Of a stretch of DNA of 64,000 nucleotides, positions 24,959 to 34,061 are shown one piece after another. Numbering within the stretch: position 1 is the first letter of the stretch; each line of letters opens with the position of its first letter. The notes under the pieces were generated by a model, which was given only the letters and a program-made list of their open reading frames with translations, had not been told where the DNA came from and did no database searches. This DNA is from Clostridiales bacterium (lineage in GTDB: Bacteria; Bacillota; Clostridia; Lachnospirales; Lachnospiraceae). Location: positions 1-64,000 of the forward strand of contig JAQXGQ010000044.1 of assembly GCA_029006795.1 (NCBI GenBank), written 5' to 3'. Position numbers and translations under genes: made by a program.

Positions 24959-26023
24959 ATGAAATTAAAAAGAATAACCACTCTTTTGTTGAGTACCATG
25001 ATAGCAGCGTCTCTTTTTGCAGGATGCGGTGGTGTGAATAAAGACAAGACAGTAGCAACTTTAAATGGGGAACCGGTAAAGCTGGGAATTGCCAATTTTA
25101 CCGTAAGGCTGCAGCAGGCAAATGCGGATGACTTTTACAGGCAGCTCTTTGGAGATACTGTTTGGACATCTGATATGTACGGAACAGGCATGACTACAGA
25201 GGATAGCTTTAAAGAGGATGCCATAGCGTCTGTTCAGGAGATGTATACCTTGCAGCTCCATATGGAGGATTATGGTGTCAGCTTAAGTGATGAGGAGAAA
25301 GATGCCATTGCAAAAGCAGCCGAGACTTTTATGAGTGATAATAAAAAAGATGCCATTGAAGCTCTTGGAGCAACCACAGATATTGTGGAAGAGTATCTGA
25401 CATTAACTACCATTCAGAACAAGATGCATGATGCCATCATAGCTGATGTGGATACGAATGTTACGGATGAGGAAGCAAAGACTAGCTCCTATAGTTATGT
25501 AGTGATTTCTAAAACCAGTGAGGAAGAGGTTCAGAGCACGGAAACAGCGGAGAGTACAGAGACAGCAGATGAGACTTCTGATAGTGTTAAGACTCAGGCG
25601 GGCGAGTTTGCAAAAGCGGCTCAGACGGACGGATTAGAGACAGCGGCAGAAGCATATGGATATACCGTAAGCAGCGGAACCTTTACGGCAGATGATACCG
25701 GTCTGGATGCAGAAGTATTAGAAACATTGCAGAAGTTAAAGGAAGGCGGAGTATCCGGCTTGATTGATACAGAAAGTTCCTACTATGTAGTTCGTCTGGA
25801 TGCGGAAGTGGATGAGAAAGCTACAGAGGAGAACCGAAAGAGTATTATTTCCGAACGCCAGGAGAATCATTACAATGAGGTATTAGACGGTTGGAAAGAG
25901 ACGGATAAATGGGAATTAGATGAAAAAGTATGGGCTTCCGTTAGCTTCGACAATCTATTTACCCTGATAGAAGAAAGTACAGAATCTGCGGTTGATACGG
26001 AAACAGCAACCGAATTACAGTAA
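24959..26023 (+). CDS. Foldase-like lipoprotein (PrsA/SurA-related)
   Basis: This 354-residue protein has a lipoprotein signal ending in LFAGC, with Cys23 lipidated, so it sits on the outer face of the membrane. The first mature region VATLNGEPVKLGIANFTVRL and a helical stretch (100-170) resemble the SurA/PrsA chaperone N-domain. A parvulin-like segment may lie at about 175-305, but it is interrupted by an acidic Thr/Glu/Ser insert (about 185-210) and lacks an obvious catalytic set. It therefore probably acts as a chaperone for exported proteins rather than a proline isomerase (inference). SD CAGGAGG precedes ATG 24959. A terminator follows. Confidence 0.7.
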   Translation: MKLKRITTLLLSTMIAASLFAGCGGVNKDKTVATLNGEPVKLGIANFTVRLQQANADDFYRQLFGDTVWTSDMYGTGMTTEDSFKEDAIASVQEMYTLQLHMEDYGVSLSDEEKDAIAKAAETFMSDNKKDAIEALGATTDIVEEYLTLTTIQNKMHDAIIADVDTNVTDEEAKTSSYSYVVISKTSEEEVQSTETAESTETADETSDSVKTQAGEFAKAAQTDGLETAAEAYGYTVSSGTFTADDTGLDAEVLETLQKLKEGGVSGLIDTESSYYVVRLDAEVDEKATEENRKSIISERQENHYNEVLDGWKETDKWELDEKVWASVSFDNLFTLIEESTESAVDTETATELQ

Positions 26024-26028
26024 AGCGG

Positions 26029-26062
26029 CAAGGTACCTGAAATGTTTCGGGTGCCTTGTTTT
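26029..26062 (+). terminator. Rho-independent terminator after the foldase-like gene
   Basis: CAAGGTACC (26029-26037) pairs with GGTGCCTTG (26050-26058), one T-G pair, followed by TTTT. Confidence 0.8.
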
Positions 26063-26116
26063 GTTGTTTCATAGGGGATACCTTGTATTTTAAAAGGATA
26101 AACAGGAGAGAGTTTT

Positions 26117-26623
26117 GTGAAAAAGAGTAATATTGTGTTGATTGGTATGCCAGGGGTAGGGAAAAGTACCGTTGGTGTAGTGCTTGCAAAGGTATTAGGC
26201 TATCAGTTTATTGATGCAGATTTAGTGATACAGGAGAAAGAAAAAAAGTTATTGTGTGAAATTATTGCTGAGGTGGGAGCCGAGGGTTTTATTGAGGTGG
26301 AAAACCGCATCAATAGCGAAATTATGGCAGAACATGCGATTATTGCCACGGGAGGCAGCGTGGTTTATGGAACGGAAGCAATGGCTCATTTGAAAGAAAT
26401 CGGAACAGTTATTTATTTAAAACTGCCTTATGATACCTTAGAAAAGCGTTTGAATGATATCAGGGGCAGGGGAGTTGTACTAAAAGAAGGACAGACTCTG
26501 CGGGGACTGTATGAAGAACGAGTCTCTTTATATGAAAAGTATGCGGATATAATTGTGGATGAGAATCAGCTGAATGTGGAAGAGACGATTGATAAAATAT
26601 TAGAGTTGAAGGATAGATTCTGA
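26117..26623 (+). CDS. aroK: Shikimate kinase
   Basis: This 168-residue kinase phosphorylates shikimate in aromatic amino acid synthesis. It opens at GTG 26117 behind ACAGGAGAG with IVLIGMPGVGKSTVG, the P-loop. DADLVIQEKEKK, then GAEGFIEVE and the ATGGSVV loop are typical shikimate-binding elements, and a lid-like RGRGVVLKEGQTL lies near 120. It contains two lysine-rich stretches but is of normal length. The stop overlaps the start of the M23 peptidase gene by 1 bp (TGATG), suggesting translational coupling with a cell-wall gene, with no obvious pathway link. Confidence 0.9.
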   Translation: MKKSNIVLIGMPGVGKSTVGVVLAKVLGYQFIDADLVIQEKEKKLLCEIIAEVGAEGFIEVENRINSEIMAEHAIIATGGSVVYGTEAMAHLKEIGTVIYLKLPYDTLEKRLNDIRGRGVVLKEGQTLRGLYEERVSLYEKYADIIVDENQLNVEETIDKILELKDRF

Positions 26624-28179
26624 TGCAGAAGATAACATTTTCCAGAAAGGCGGCTTTAGGTGCCGCAGCAGTAGGAACTCTGCTGTTACTTTTATTGCTG
26701 ATTTCTGTTTCAAGGGAAATCAGTATCGGACAAACCTACAAGTGTGTGGAATTGGATGGTCAGGTTGTGGGTTATGTTCCTGCAGATGTAGATATAAAGG
26801 GGATTTTTTGTGCAGCACGCAGGGAACTGGCTTTAGAAACTGACAAAAAACTATGTATGGATTACGACTGGAATGCAGATACTGTAAGAAAGCCTTTTGT
26901 GGAACTGATGCAGGAAGAGGAATTGAAAGATGCACTAAAAGAAGCATTGAACCATAAGGTTTTGTCTACCGGTGAGCAGGTCTATACGGTGGCAATTGAA
27001 GATTACCGCGGAAATTTTACCTCATTACAGGAGGTGGAGACTTTTTTGAATAAGGTGAAGGACCGCATTGAGGGTGGGAATCTATACACAACAACTTTTC
27101 ATGATGATGCTTCTCATGTCAGCGGCTTGATGTGCGCACAGTTGACAGAGAAGGATGCGAAGGGAGAAAGAGCTTTACAGGATGATGGCGTATCTGGCAC
27201 GGATATGGGAGTGACAGCCGGAGCCTGTACCGTGGCTGTAGAGCAGTTAGGACGGCAGGAGGATGTAGCCGATTCTTATCGGACGGGTGTGCTTGACATG
27301 AAATTCGTGGAGCATGTAGAGATTTATGAAAACTATGTGCCGGCGGATAACATTGATTCGGTTGATGAAGAGGTTATTGAAGTAACAAAAGAAAAGGAAT
27401 CGAATAAAATATATGTAGTGGAGAGCGGTGATTGTCTTTCTGTCATCGCACTGGACAATAACACTACAGTGGCTTCTATCATGGCATTAAATGGTATGGA
27501 GAGCGCAGACGCCATTATCAGAGACGGGCAGGAATTGATCATTGCTGTGCCGGAACCGGGTTTAAAAATCCGTGTTACTATGGGGGAGGTATATGAGGAA
27601 GATTATGCAGCGGATCCGGTAATAATTGAAAATGATTCCTGGTATACCACCAAAGAAGTAGTATTAGAAGAAGAAACCACAGGACACAGGGAGAGAAATG
27701 ATGTGGTAGTGTATGAGAATGGTGTGGAAGTGAGCCGCGATATGGTGCAGCAGAAAGTAATGACAGCGTCAAAAGCTGCAGTCATTGAGCGGGGAACCAT
27801 TATACCGCCGACATACATCAAACCGATTGCAGGGGGAAGATTTACCTCCGGTTTTGGACGCAGATGGGGTCGCATGCACAAAGGAGTGGATTGGGCATGT
27901 CCGGTAGGAACTACCGTTTATGCTTCCTGCGGGGGAACGGTAATTCAGGCATCCTACAATGGAGGATACGGAAACAATGTAGTCATCAGCCATCCGGATG
28001 GCAGAATGACAAGATATGCGCATAATAGCAAATTGTTAGTAAAAGTAGGGCAGAAGGTGGAGCAGGGAGAACCGATTGCACTCAGTGGAAATACCGGGCG
28101 TTCTACGGGGCCGCATGTACATTTTGAAATTTATATAAACGGTGTTGCGGTGAACCCATTGAAATACATTAGTAATTAA
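26623..28179 (+). CDS. Cell-wall endopeptidase: LysM, G5-like and M23 domains
   Basis: This 518-residue enzyme should cut peptidoglycan cross-bridges outside the membrane. A signal-anchor helix is at about 10-28. A LysM domain (IYVVESGDCLSVIALDNN) at about 261-308 binds glycan. A G5-like segment spans about 310-390. The M23 domain (about 395-515) has FTSGFGRRWGRMHKGVD, with zinc ligands His419 and Asp423, and GPHVHFE with His498 and His500, so the catalytic set is complete. This domain order resembles clostridial SpoIIQ/LytM-type remodelling enzymes, but spore specificity cannot be claimed. It is coupled to aroK and followed by murA with its own promoter. Confidence 0.92.
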   Translation: MQKITFSRKAALGAAAVGTLLLLLLLISVSREISIGQTYKCVELDGQVVGYVPADVDIKGIFCAARRELALETDKKLCMDYDWNADTVRKPFVELMQEEELKDALKEALNHKVLSTGEQVYTVAIEDYRGNFTSLQEVETFLNKVKDRIEGGNLYTTTFHDDASHVSGLMCAQLTEKDAKGERALQDDGVSGTDMGVTAGACTVAVEQLGRQEDVADSYRTGVLDMKFVEHVEIYENYVPADNIDSVDEEVIEVTKEKESNKIYVVESGDCLSVIALDNNTTVASIMALNGMESADAIIRDGQELIIAVPEPGLKIRVTMGEVYEEDYAADPVIIENDSWYTTKEVVLEEETTGHRERNDVVVYENGVEVSRDMVQQKVMTASKAAVIERGTIIPPTYIKPIAGGRFTSGFGRRWGRMHKGVDWACPVGTTVYASCGGTVIQASYNGGYGNNVVISHPDGRMTRYAHNSKLLVKVGQKVEQGEPIALSGNTGRSTGPHVHFEIYINGVAVNPLKYISN

Positions 28180-28228
28180 TGGAAAGATATGTTTATTTAC
28201 AAAGAAATGGAATATGTGATATAATTGC

Positions 28229-28258
28229 TTGACAGATGCACATAATAGTTACTATAAT
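28229..28258 (+). promoter_or_regulatory. Sigma-A promoter of murA
   Basis: A perfect TTGACA (28229-28234) and a perfect TATAAT (28253-28258) are 18 bp apart. Its position rules out an in-frame upstream ATG at 28236 as the real murA start. Confidence 0.8.
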
Positions 28259-28295
28259 TATGTGTTTGTATGAAAGTGTTCATAGAGGTGTGCTT

Positions 28296-29588
28296 ATGGA
28301 TCAGTATGTGATAAAAGGGGGAAATCCTTTAGTGGGTGAGGTAGAAATCGGAGGCGCTAAGAATGCGGCTCTGGCTATCATTTCTGCTGCAGTCATGACG
28401 GATGAAACCGTTACAATAGAAAATATTCCCAATGTCAGGGACATTAATGTATTGTTGAATGCGATAGAGAGTATTGGAGCAAAGGTAGATAGGATAGATG
28501 CTCATACCGTAAAGATGAATGGATCTTTTATTCGCAATTTTGTGGTGGACAATGAATATATCCGCAAGATTCGCGCGTCCTATTATCTGTTAGGTGCATT
28601 GCTTGGAAAATATAAACATGCGGAAGTGGCGCTTCCGGGTGGTTGTGACATTGGAAGCCGTCCGTTCGATTTGCATTTAAAAGGTTTCCGTGCATTAGGA
28701 GCTACGGTAGATATCAGTCACGGAATGGTAGTGGCAACAGCGGAAAAATTAAAAGGTACCCATATTTACTTAGATAAAGTGTCTGTGGGAGCTACGATTA
28801 ACATTATGATGGCAGCAGCATTAGCAGAGGGAAAGACCACTATTGAAAATGCTGCAAAGGAACCACATGTGGTAGACACGGCAAACTTCTTAAACAGCAT
28901 GGGAGCAAATATCCGTGGAGCCGGAACAGATGTCATTCGTATCGTGGGCGTGGAAAAACTCCACAAAACAGAATATTCTGTTATTCCGGATCAGATTGAG
29001 GCAGGCACTTTTATGCTCGCAGCAGCAGCTACAAAGGGTGACGTAACTGTGAAAAATGTGATTCCGAAGCATTTAGAGGCAATCAGTGCCAAATTGCTTG
29101 AGATTGGTTGTGAGGTAGAAGAGTTTGATGATGCAGTTCGTGTCGTGTCATCAAAACCAATGCACCATACACAGGTGACAACGCTGCCTTATCCTGGTTT
29201 CCCTACCGATATGCAGCCGCAGATGGCGGTTGTGCTTGGTATTTCAGAGGGAACAAGTACAGTGACAGAGAGTATTTTTGAAAACCGTTTTAAATATGTG
29301 GGTGAGCTGGCACGTATGGGAGCTAGTATTAAAGTAGAGAGTAACATTGCTATTATCAGCGGTGTAGAAAATTATACCGGCGCTAGAGTCAATGCACCGG
29401 ATTTGCGTGCAGGTGCGGCGTTAGTAATTGCAGGTCTTGCCGGGGATGGCATTACGGTGGTAGATGATATTTATTATATTGAGCGTGGATATGAAGAATT
29501 TGACAAAAAACTAGCTTCTTTGGGCGCTTTGATTGAAAAAGTGAGTACGGAAAAAGATATTCAGAAGTTTTCATTAAAGGTATCATAA
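28296..29588 (+). CDS. murA: UDP-N-acetylglucosamine 1-carboxyvinyltransferase
   Basis: MurA attaches enolpyruvate to UDP-GlcNAc, the first committed step of peptidoglycan synthesis. The 430-residue chain starts MDQYVIKGGNPLVGEVEIGG and carries KNAALAIISA, then ALPGGCDIGSRPFDLH with the active-site Cys117, the residue fosfomycin modifies. PYPGFPTDMQPQM and FENRFKYVGEL are further EPSP-synthase-fold markers. ATG 28296 is supported by AGAGGTG and by the promoter just upstream. A 22-bp terminator hairpin follows. Low-GC bacteria often have two MurA copies; which of the two this is cannot be decided here. Confidence 0.96.
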   Translation: MDQYVIKGGNPLVGEVEIGGAKNAALAIISAAVMTDETVTIENIPNVRDINVLLNAIESIGAKVDRIDAHTVKMNGSFIRNFVVDNEYIRKIRASYYLLGALLGKYKHAEVALPGGCDIGSRPFDLHLKGFRALGATVDISHGMVVATAEKLKGTHIYLDKVSVGATINIMMAAALAEGKTTIENAAKEPHVVDTANFLNSMGANIRGAGTDVIRIVGVEKLHKTEYSVIPDQIEAGTFMLAAAATKGDVTVKNVIPKHLEAISAKLLEIGCEVEEFDDAVRVVSSKPMHHTQVTTLPYPGFPTDMQPQMAVVLGISEGTSTVTESIFENRFKYVGELARMGASIKVESNIAIISGVENYTGARVNAPDLRAGAALVIAGLAGDGITVVDDIYYIERGYEEFDKKLASLGALIEKVSTEKDIQKFSLKVS

Positions 29589-29600
29589 GATAGTGTAAAA

Positions 29601-29655
29601 AAATAACCCAAAAGGTTTTTCAGGTAGATTTGAAAAACGCTTTTGGGTTATTTTT
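29601..29655. terminator. Long terminator hairpin between converging genes
   Basis: AAATAACCCAAAAG (29601-29614) pairs perfectly with CTTTTGGGTTATTT (29640-29653). An inner GTTTTTCA/TGAAAAAC stem extends it to 22 bp with one bulged G. A- and T-runs on both sides suit both murA and the opposing HD-GYP gene. Confidence 0.9.
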
Positions 29656-29680
29656 GCATTATGAAAGAGTGATTGAAAAG

Positions 29681-30778
29681 TTATAAAATAGACTGGATAT
29701 GTAAATCATTTCTCGTAGATAAATCAATGCACTGACCATCATCAAACTGGACAATCGGTTTAGAAAGATGATTCTGATTTAACATAACGATAGTGCCGCT
29801 TCTTCCGTCATTTAACATAATACGGTTATTCTGGTAAGTCTGGGCAATGTGTTTCAGGAAAACCAGAATAAATTTAGGATGATATTTCTGCAAACCGTCT
29901 TTTTCAAATAAGTCGATTACCTGAAAAGGACAAAGGGGTGGACGATGAGGGCGTGCTGCTGTCATGGCGTCATAGACATCTGCAATGGCAACAATTAAAG
30001 CATAACTGTCAATGTCCTTTGATTGTCCCATAGGATAACCGGAGCCATCGCAACGTTCGTGATGAAGCAGGGCGGCGATTTTAATATGAGGATCACCAGG
30101 AAGGTCTTTTAACAGCTCGTAGCCATAACGGGTATGTTTCTTGACCAATTCAAACTCTTCATCTGTATACTGACCGGGTTTATTTAAGATTTCTCCGGGG
30201 ATTAGCAGTTTGCCAATGTCGTGAAGCAGACCGCATAAAGTCAATGTGTCTAATGCCTGCTCGTCGACTTTGAGCCATTTTCCAAAACGGCGGCAGATTA
30301 AAGATACGTTCAGAGAATGCGCATAAGTGCTGTCGTCATAAGAACGCATATTGTTTAACATATCAAATAAGTCTAAAGATGTTTTGCAGGAATCAAATAA
30401 AGTCTTAACCTGGGCTAACAGGTTGTCCACATCTAAAGGCTGTTTCTGAAAAACATAACCCTCAAAACTGTTTTTGATAGAGTTTAGCACAAAAGAGTGA
30501 TCAAACTGGAATGTCTGAAATTGTTGGGAAGATTTTACTTTTTGAGAATAAGCGGGAGTGTAGGTCGGTTTTGCAGGCGCTGTTTCCCCTTCTTGCTCCT
30601 CCTTACAGGTAGGTTCGCCTTCCACATAGATGTCCTGTATATTGTAAAAAGAAAGACGCAAAATTGATTGCCGGTCTAAGGTGATCCCTTTTTCCATAAT
30701 TATCTGTCCACTTTTTGTCTTGACGGCATCGGCAGTAACCATGCCGGCTTCTAGGTAGTTAAGATTCACTTTTCTCAT
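29681..30778 (-). CDS. HD-GYP domain protein, probable cyclic di-GMP phosphodiesterase
   Basis: This protein probably hydrolyses cyclic di-GMP. The last two thirds contain the HD-GYP set: SLNVSLICRRFGKWL, LHDIGKLLIPGEILNKPG, KKHTRYGYELL, ALLHHERCDGSGYP and VAIADVYDAM. All metal ligands and the GYP signature are present. The N-terminal 100 residues (AGMVTADAVKTKSGQIIMEKG) match the DUF3391-like regulatory part common in Gram-positive HD-GYP proteins. I prefer ATG 30778, 365 residues, which has GGGG at a fitting distance, over ATG 30790. No membrane helix. It is monocistronic and divergent from the SAM riboswitch. A GGDEF protein at 37170 could supply its substrate. Confidence 0.9.
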   Translation of the reverse strand: MRKVNLNYLEAGMVTADAVKTKSGQIIMEKGITLDRQSILRLSFYNIQDIYVEGEPTCKEEQEGETAPAKPTYTPAYSQKVKSSQQFQTFQFDHSFVLNSIKNSFEGYVFQKQPLDVDNLLAQVKTLFDSCKTSLDLFDMLNNMRSYDDSTYAHSLNVSLICRRFGKWLKVDEQALDTLTLCGLLHDIGKLLIPGEILNKPGQYTDEEFELVKKHTRYGYELLKDLPGDPHIKIAALLHHERCDGSGYPMGQSKDIDSYALIVAIADVYDAMTAARPHRPPLCPFQVIDLFEKDGLQKYHPKFILVFLKHIAQTYQNNRIMLNDGRSGTIVMLNQNHLSKPIVQFDDGQCIDLSTRNDLHIQSIL

Positions 30779-30858
30779 AAAAAACCCCATTCTGCAAAGT
30801 TTTAACGTATTTATAGTAATAGTATAGTTTCTAAATAATGGAAAGTCAATAAAAAACC

Positions 30859-30887
30859 TTGACAGATAGAGGAAAAGAGTGTATCTT
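30859..30887 (+). promoter_or_regulatory. Sigma-A promoter of the metK transcript
   Basis: TTGACA (30859-30864) and TATCTT (30882-30887) are 17 bp apart, immediately before the SAM riboswitch. Confidence 0.7.
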
Positions 30888-30929
30888 ATATCGCGTAGAT
30901 TTTAACAATTTCATAAGTTGGCTAAATTT

Positions 30930-31075
30930 TCTTATTCAGAGTGATGGAGATACAAAGGATCTGTGAAGTCACGGCAACCCCTATAGGGAAGGTGCCAGCC
31001 TGAGCGAGCAAAGAGAAAATGCGGAATACTTTTAAAGAGAGATTTTTGGGTGTTCCGGAAGTTCGAACAATAAGA
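30930..31075 (+). ncRNA. SAM-I (S-box) riboswitch aptamer
   Basis: The region shows the S-box hallmarks in order: TCTTATTCAGAG at the 5' end, GGAGATACAAAGGAT, GTGAAGTCACGGCAACC, AAGGTGCCAG and a closing AATAAGA that pairs with TCTTATT as helix P1 (30930-30936 with 31069-31075). It sits before metK, a classical target: SAM binding should favour the terminator at 31104 and lower SAM synthetase production. Confidence 0.9.
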
Positions 31076-31103
31076 GGATTTGATATATTTAGAGCTGTCA
31101 TAT

Positions 31104-31132
31104 CCACTTGTTTTTCGCAAGTGGTTTTTTTT
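31104..31132 (+). terminator. Riboswitch-controlled terminator
   Basis: CCACTTG (31104-31110) pairs with CAAGTGG (31118-31124), followed by eight T. This is the expression platform of the SAM-I riboswitch. The gap 30791-31197 holds the promoter, aptamer and this terminator and no gene. Confidence 0.9.
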
Positions 31133-31197
31133 ACCTAATTTTAGGGAAAAATGAGATAAGGGGAAAAGCCAATTTACCAATGCAAAGGAGTGTAAAA

Positions 31198-32379
31198 ATG
31201 GAAAAGAGATTATTTACCTCAGAGTCTGTAACGGAAGGACATCCTGACAAGGTTTGTGATGCGATTTCAGATGCGATTTTGGATGCCTGTATGGCAGAAG
31301 ATCCAATGAGTCGTGTGGCATGTGAAACTGCAAGTTGTACCGGATTTGTACTGGTAACCGGTGAGATTACGACAAAGGCACAGTTAGATGTGCCGGCAAT
31401 TGTCCGCAAGACGGTAAACGAAATCGGCTATAATGATGCTAAAACCGGATTTGACGGAAATACCTGTGCTGTTATGGTAGCATTAGATAAGCAGTCGCCA
31501 GATATCGCTATGGGTGTGGATAAGGCATTAGAGGCGAAAGAGGGGGCGCTGAAAGATGACCTTGATACGGGAGCCGGAGATCAGGGAATGATGTTTGGAT
31601 ATGCAACCAATGAAACACCGGAATATATGCCATACCCGATTTCTTTAGCACACAAGCTGGCACTGCAGCTGACTAAGGTGAGAAAAGACGGTACTTTAAG
31701 CTATTTAAGACCGGACGGAAAGACACAGGTTTCTGTGGAGTATGATGAGAACGATAAACCGATTCGTTTAGAAGCAGTGGTTCTTTCTACACAGCATGAC
31801 GAGAATGTGACTCAGGAGCAGATTCATGCGGATATTAAGAAATATGTGTTTGATCCGGTTCTTCCGAAAGAAATGGTGGATGAACAGACCAAATTCTTTA
31901 TCAATCCGACTGGACGATTTGTTATCGGTGGACCACAGGGAGATGCAGGCTTGACAGGACGTAAAATTATCGTAGACACCTATGGTGGCTATGCACGTCA
32001 CGGCGGCGGAGCTTTCTCAGGAAAGGACTGCACCAAAGTAGACCGTTCCGCAGCATATGCGGCACGTTATGTGGCAAAGAACATTGTGGCAGCAGGGCTG
32101 GCAGACAAGTGTGAGATACAGTTATCTTACGCGATTGGTGTGGCACAGCCGACTTCTATTATGGTGGACACTTTTGGAACCGGAAAACTTTCCTCTGAAA
32201 AGCTGGTGGAAATCATCCGCGAGAACTTTGATTTGCGTCCGGCTGGAATTATCAAAATGTTAGATTTAAGACGTCCGATTTACCGTGAAACGGCAGCATA
32301 TGGACACTTTGGACGTACCGATTTAAACCTTCCGTGGGAAGCAACGGATAAGGTGGATATTTTGAAAAAGTATCTGTAA
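31198..32379 (+). CDS. metK: S-adenosylmethionine synthetase
   Basis: MetK makes SAM from ATP and methionine. The 393-residue chain carries [16 protein letters not shown] at its start. [21 protein letters not shown] (split here into its key [12 protein letters not shown]), then [31 protein letters not shown] and [10 protein letters not shown] follow. All are catalytic or metal/phosphate-binding signatures. The ATG at 31198 follows AAAGGAG; earlier in-frame codons lie inside the riboswitch terminator. Expression is under SAM-I riboswitch control. No partner gene follows in the transcript; a two-component system with its own promoter is next. Confidence 0.97.
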   Translation: MEKRLFTSESVTEGHPDKVCDAISDAILDACMAEDPMSRVACETASCTGFVLVTGEITTKAQLDVPAIVRKTVNEIGYNDAKTGFDGNTCAVMVALDKQSPDIAMGVDKALEAKEGALKDDLDTGAGDQGMMFGYATNETPEYMPYPISLAHKLALQLTKVRKDGTLSYLRPDGKTQVSVEYDENDKPIRLEAVVLSTQHDENVTQEQIHADIKKYVFDPVLPKEMVDEQTKFFINPTGRFVIGGPQGDAGLTGRKIIVDTYGGYARHGGGAFSGKDCTKVDRSAAYAARYVAKNIVAAGLADKCEIQLSYAIGVAQPTSIMVDTFGTGKLSSEKLVEIIRENFDLRPAGIIKMLDLRRPIYRETAAYGHFGRTDLNLPWEATDKVDILKKYL

Positions 32380-32453
32380 ACATAAAAGATATATTTATGA
32401 AAAGTTTAGATAATTTTACATAAAATAAATGGGATTCCAGGCTTTTCGTGCTA

Positions 32454-32490
32454 TAATAGGTCATAAGATAGAGTCTTATGACCTATTATT
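32454..32490. promoter_or_regulatory. Perfect 16-bp inverted repeat overlapping an extended -10
   Basis: ATAATAGGTCATAAGA (32454-32469) and TCTTATGACCTATTAT (32475-32490) are perfect mirror arms around TAGAG. The left arm overlaps TGC-TATAAT (-10 at 32453-32458). It could be an operator, or a terminator for metK, although no clear T-run follows. Confidence 0.6.
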
Positions 32491-32558
32491 ATGTACTTGA
32501 CACATGAGGCAGGGAAAATGTCTGATAGTGTATGAACATAGAGGGAAAGGAACATGGA

Positions 32559-34061
32559 ATGAAATTTAAGAATAAGATTATTATTTCATTTTGTATTATT
32601 ATATTTGTGCCAATCTTTCTGTCGGTTTTGACAATATTTAGCGTTCAGAAAATTCAGATGAAAGCAATTGAGCGAACCTACGGAATTGTGGATGATAATT
32701 ACAATTATCTGTCAAATACCACACAGTTGTTTTATCGCTTCACCAAAGGCTCTTTTGAAGATTTAAAAAAGGTGGCGAAAGAAAATCCAGAGAAATTTGA
32801 AGATACTACTTATCTAGAGGATACCAATGCTGAATTGGAGAAAAAAAGTTCTTATCTGGTGGTGCGCAAGGACAGTGCGCTAGTATACATTGGAAAGGAC
32901 GGGGGGAGTTCTCTTTTGACGCAGTTGCCGCCATATGGGGACAACACGGATAATGCCTATTCGGGAACATATATTGATGGGGAGGAACAGGCCCTTTTAA
33001 AACAGGTGGATTTTGTTTATCCTGATGAGAGTAAGGGCAGCGCTTTTATTGTCACGGTGTTAGAGTCAAGTGTACCGGAATTAAAAAAAATGGCGGTAGA
33101 CATAATGATTGCTGTTCTACTGATTCTGGTTTTGACTGCCTGTATGCTGACAATATGGATTTATACTAGCATGATTAATCCGATTAAAAAACTGCAGGCG
33201 GCAGCACAGAATATTAAAGAGGGGAATCTTGATTTTACCGTTGAAGTGGAAAATGATGATGAAATCGGAGAACTGTGCAGAAGCTTTGAAGAGATGCGTC
33301 AACGCCTTAAGGATAATACGGAAGAAAAGATCGAAAGCGAAAGGGAAAATAAGACGCTAATCAGCAATATTGCCCATGATTTAAAAACACCAATTACGGC
33401 GGTGAAAGGGTATGCGGAAGGACTAATGGATGGAGTTGCCGATACACCGGAAAAACGGGACAAATATATCCGAACCATTTACAATAAGGCGAATGAGATG
33501 GATACCCTTATTAACGAGCTGACCCTTTATTCTAAAATTGATACGAACCGAATCCCTTACAATTTTGCTAAAATTAATGTTTCTGATTACTTTATGGACT
33601 GTGTAGAAGAATTGGGATTAGATTTGGAGGCAAAAAATATCGGGCTTGGTTATTTTAACTATGTGGATGAGGATGTGCAGATTATTGCAGACCCAGAGCA
33701 GCTCAGGCGGGTTATCAACAATATTGTCGGCAATTCCATCAAATATTTAGACAAACAGAAGGGATTTATCAACATCCGAATTAAGGATGTGGGAGATTTT
33801 ATTCAGGTGGAGATTGAAGACAATGGCAGGGGCATTTCTGCAAGGGATTTACCTTATATCTTTGATCGGTTTTACCGGGCGGATGCATCAAGAAATTCTG
33901 CTACCGGAGGCAGCGGTATCGGATTGTCTATTGTGAAAAAAATTATTGAAGACCACGGTGGAAAAATCTGGGCAACCAGTAAAGAAACCATCGGCACGGT
34001 AATGTATTTTGTAATTCGTAAATATCAGGAGGTATATAATGAGCAGAGTATTGATAATTGA
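32559..34061 (+). CDS. Sensor histidine kinase
   Basis: This 500-residue membrane kinase should sense an unknown signal and phosphorylate the next gene's response regulator. Helices at about 6-28 and 185-208 flank a 150-residue extracellular sensor domain. A HAMP linker (INPIKKLQAAAQNIKEGNLDF) follows, then the dimerisation box IAHDLKTPITAVKGYAEG with phospho-acceptor His273, the N-box NIVGNSIKYLD, the G1 box DNGRGI, the F-box FDRFYRAD and the G2 box GGSGIGLSIVKK. ATG 32559 is preferred because GGAAAGGAAC precedes it; ATG 32532 is possible. It overlaps the regulator gene by 23 bp. Kinase-before-regulator order is less usual. Confidence 0.92.
   Translation: MKFKNKIIISFCIIIFVPIFLSVLTIFSVQKIQMKAIERTYGIVDDNYNYLSNTTQLFYRFTKGSFEDLKKVAKENPEKFEDTTYLEDTNAELEKKSSYLVVRKDSALVYIGKDGGSSLLTQLPPYGDNTDNAYSGTYIDGEEQALLKQVDFVYPDESKGSAFIVTVLESSVPELKKMAVDIMIAVLLILVLTACMLTIWIYTSMINPIKKLQAAAQNIKEGNLDFTVEVENDDEIGELCRSFEEMRQRLKDNTEEKIESERENKTLISNIAHDLKTPITAVKGYAEGLMDGVADTPEKRDKYIRTIYNKANEMDTLINELTLYSKIDTNRIPYNFAKINVSDYFMDCVEELGLDLEAKNIGLGYFNYVDEDVQIIADPEQLRRVINNIVGNSIKYLDKQKGFINIRIKDVGDFIQVEIEDNGRGISARDLPYIFDRFYRADASRNSATGGSGIGLSIVKKIIEDHGGKIWATSKETIGTVMYFVIRKYQEVYNEQSIDN

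Noticed and set aside
28236-28295. Extended murA start at an upstream in-frame ATG
   Set aside because: It lies before the -10 element of a perfect promoter and has no ribosome binding site.
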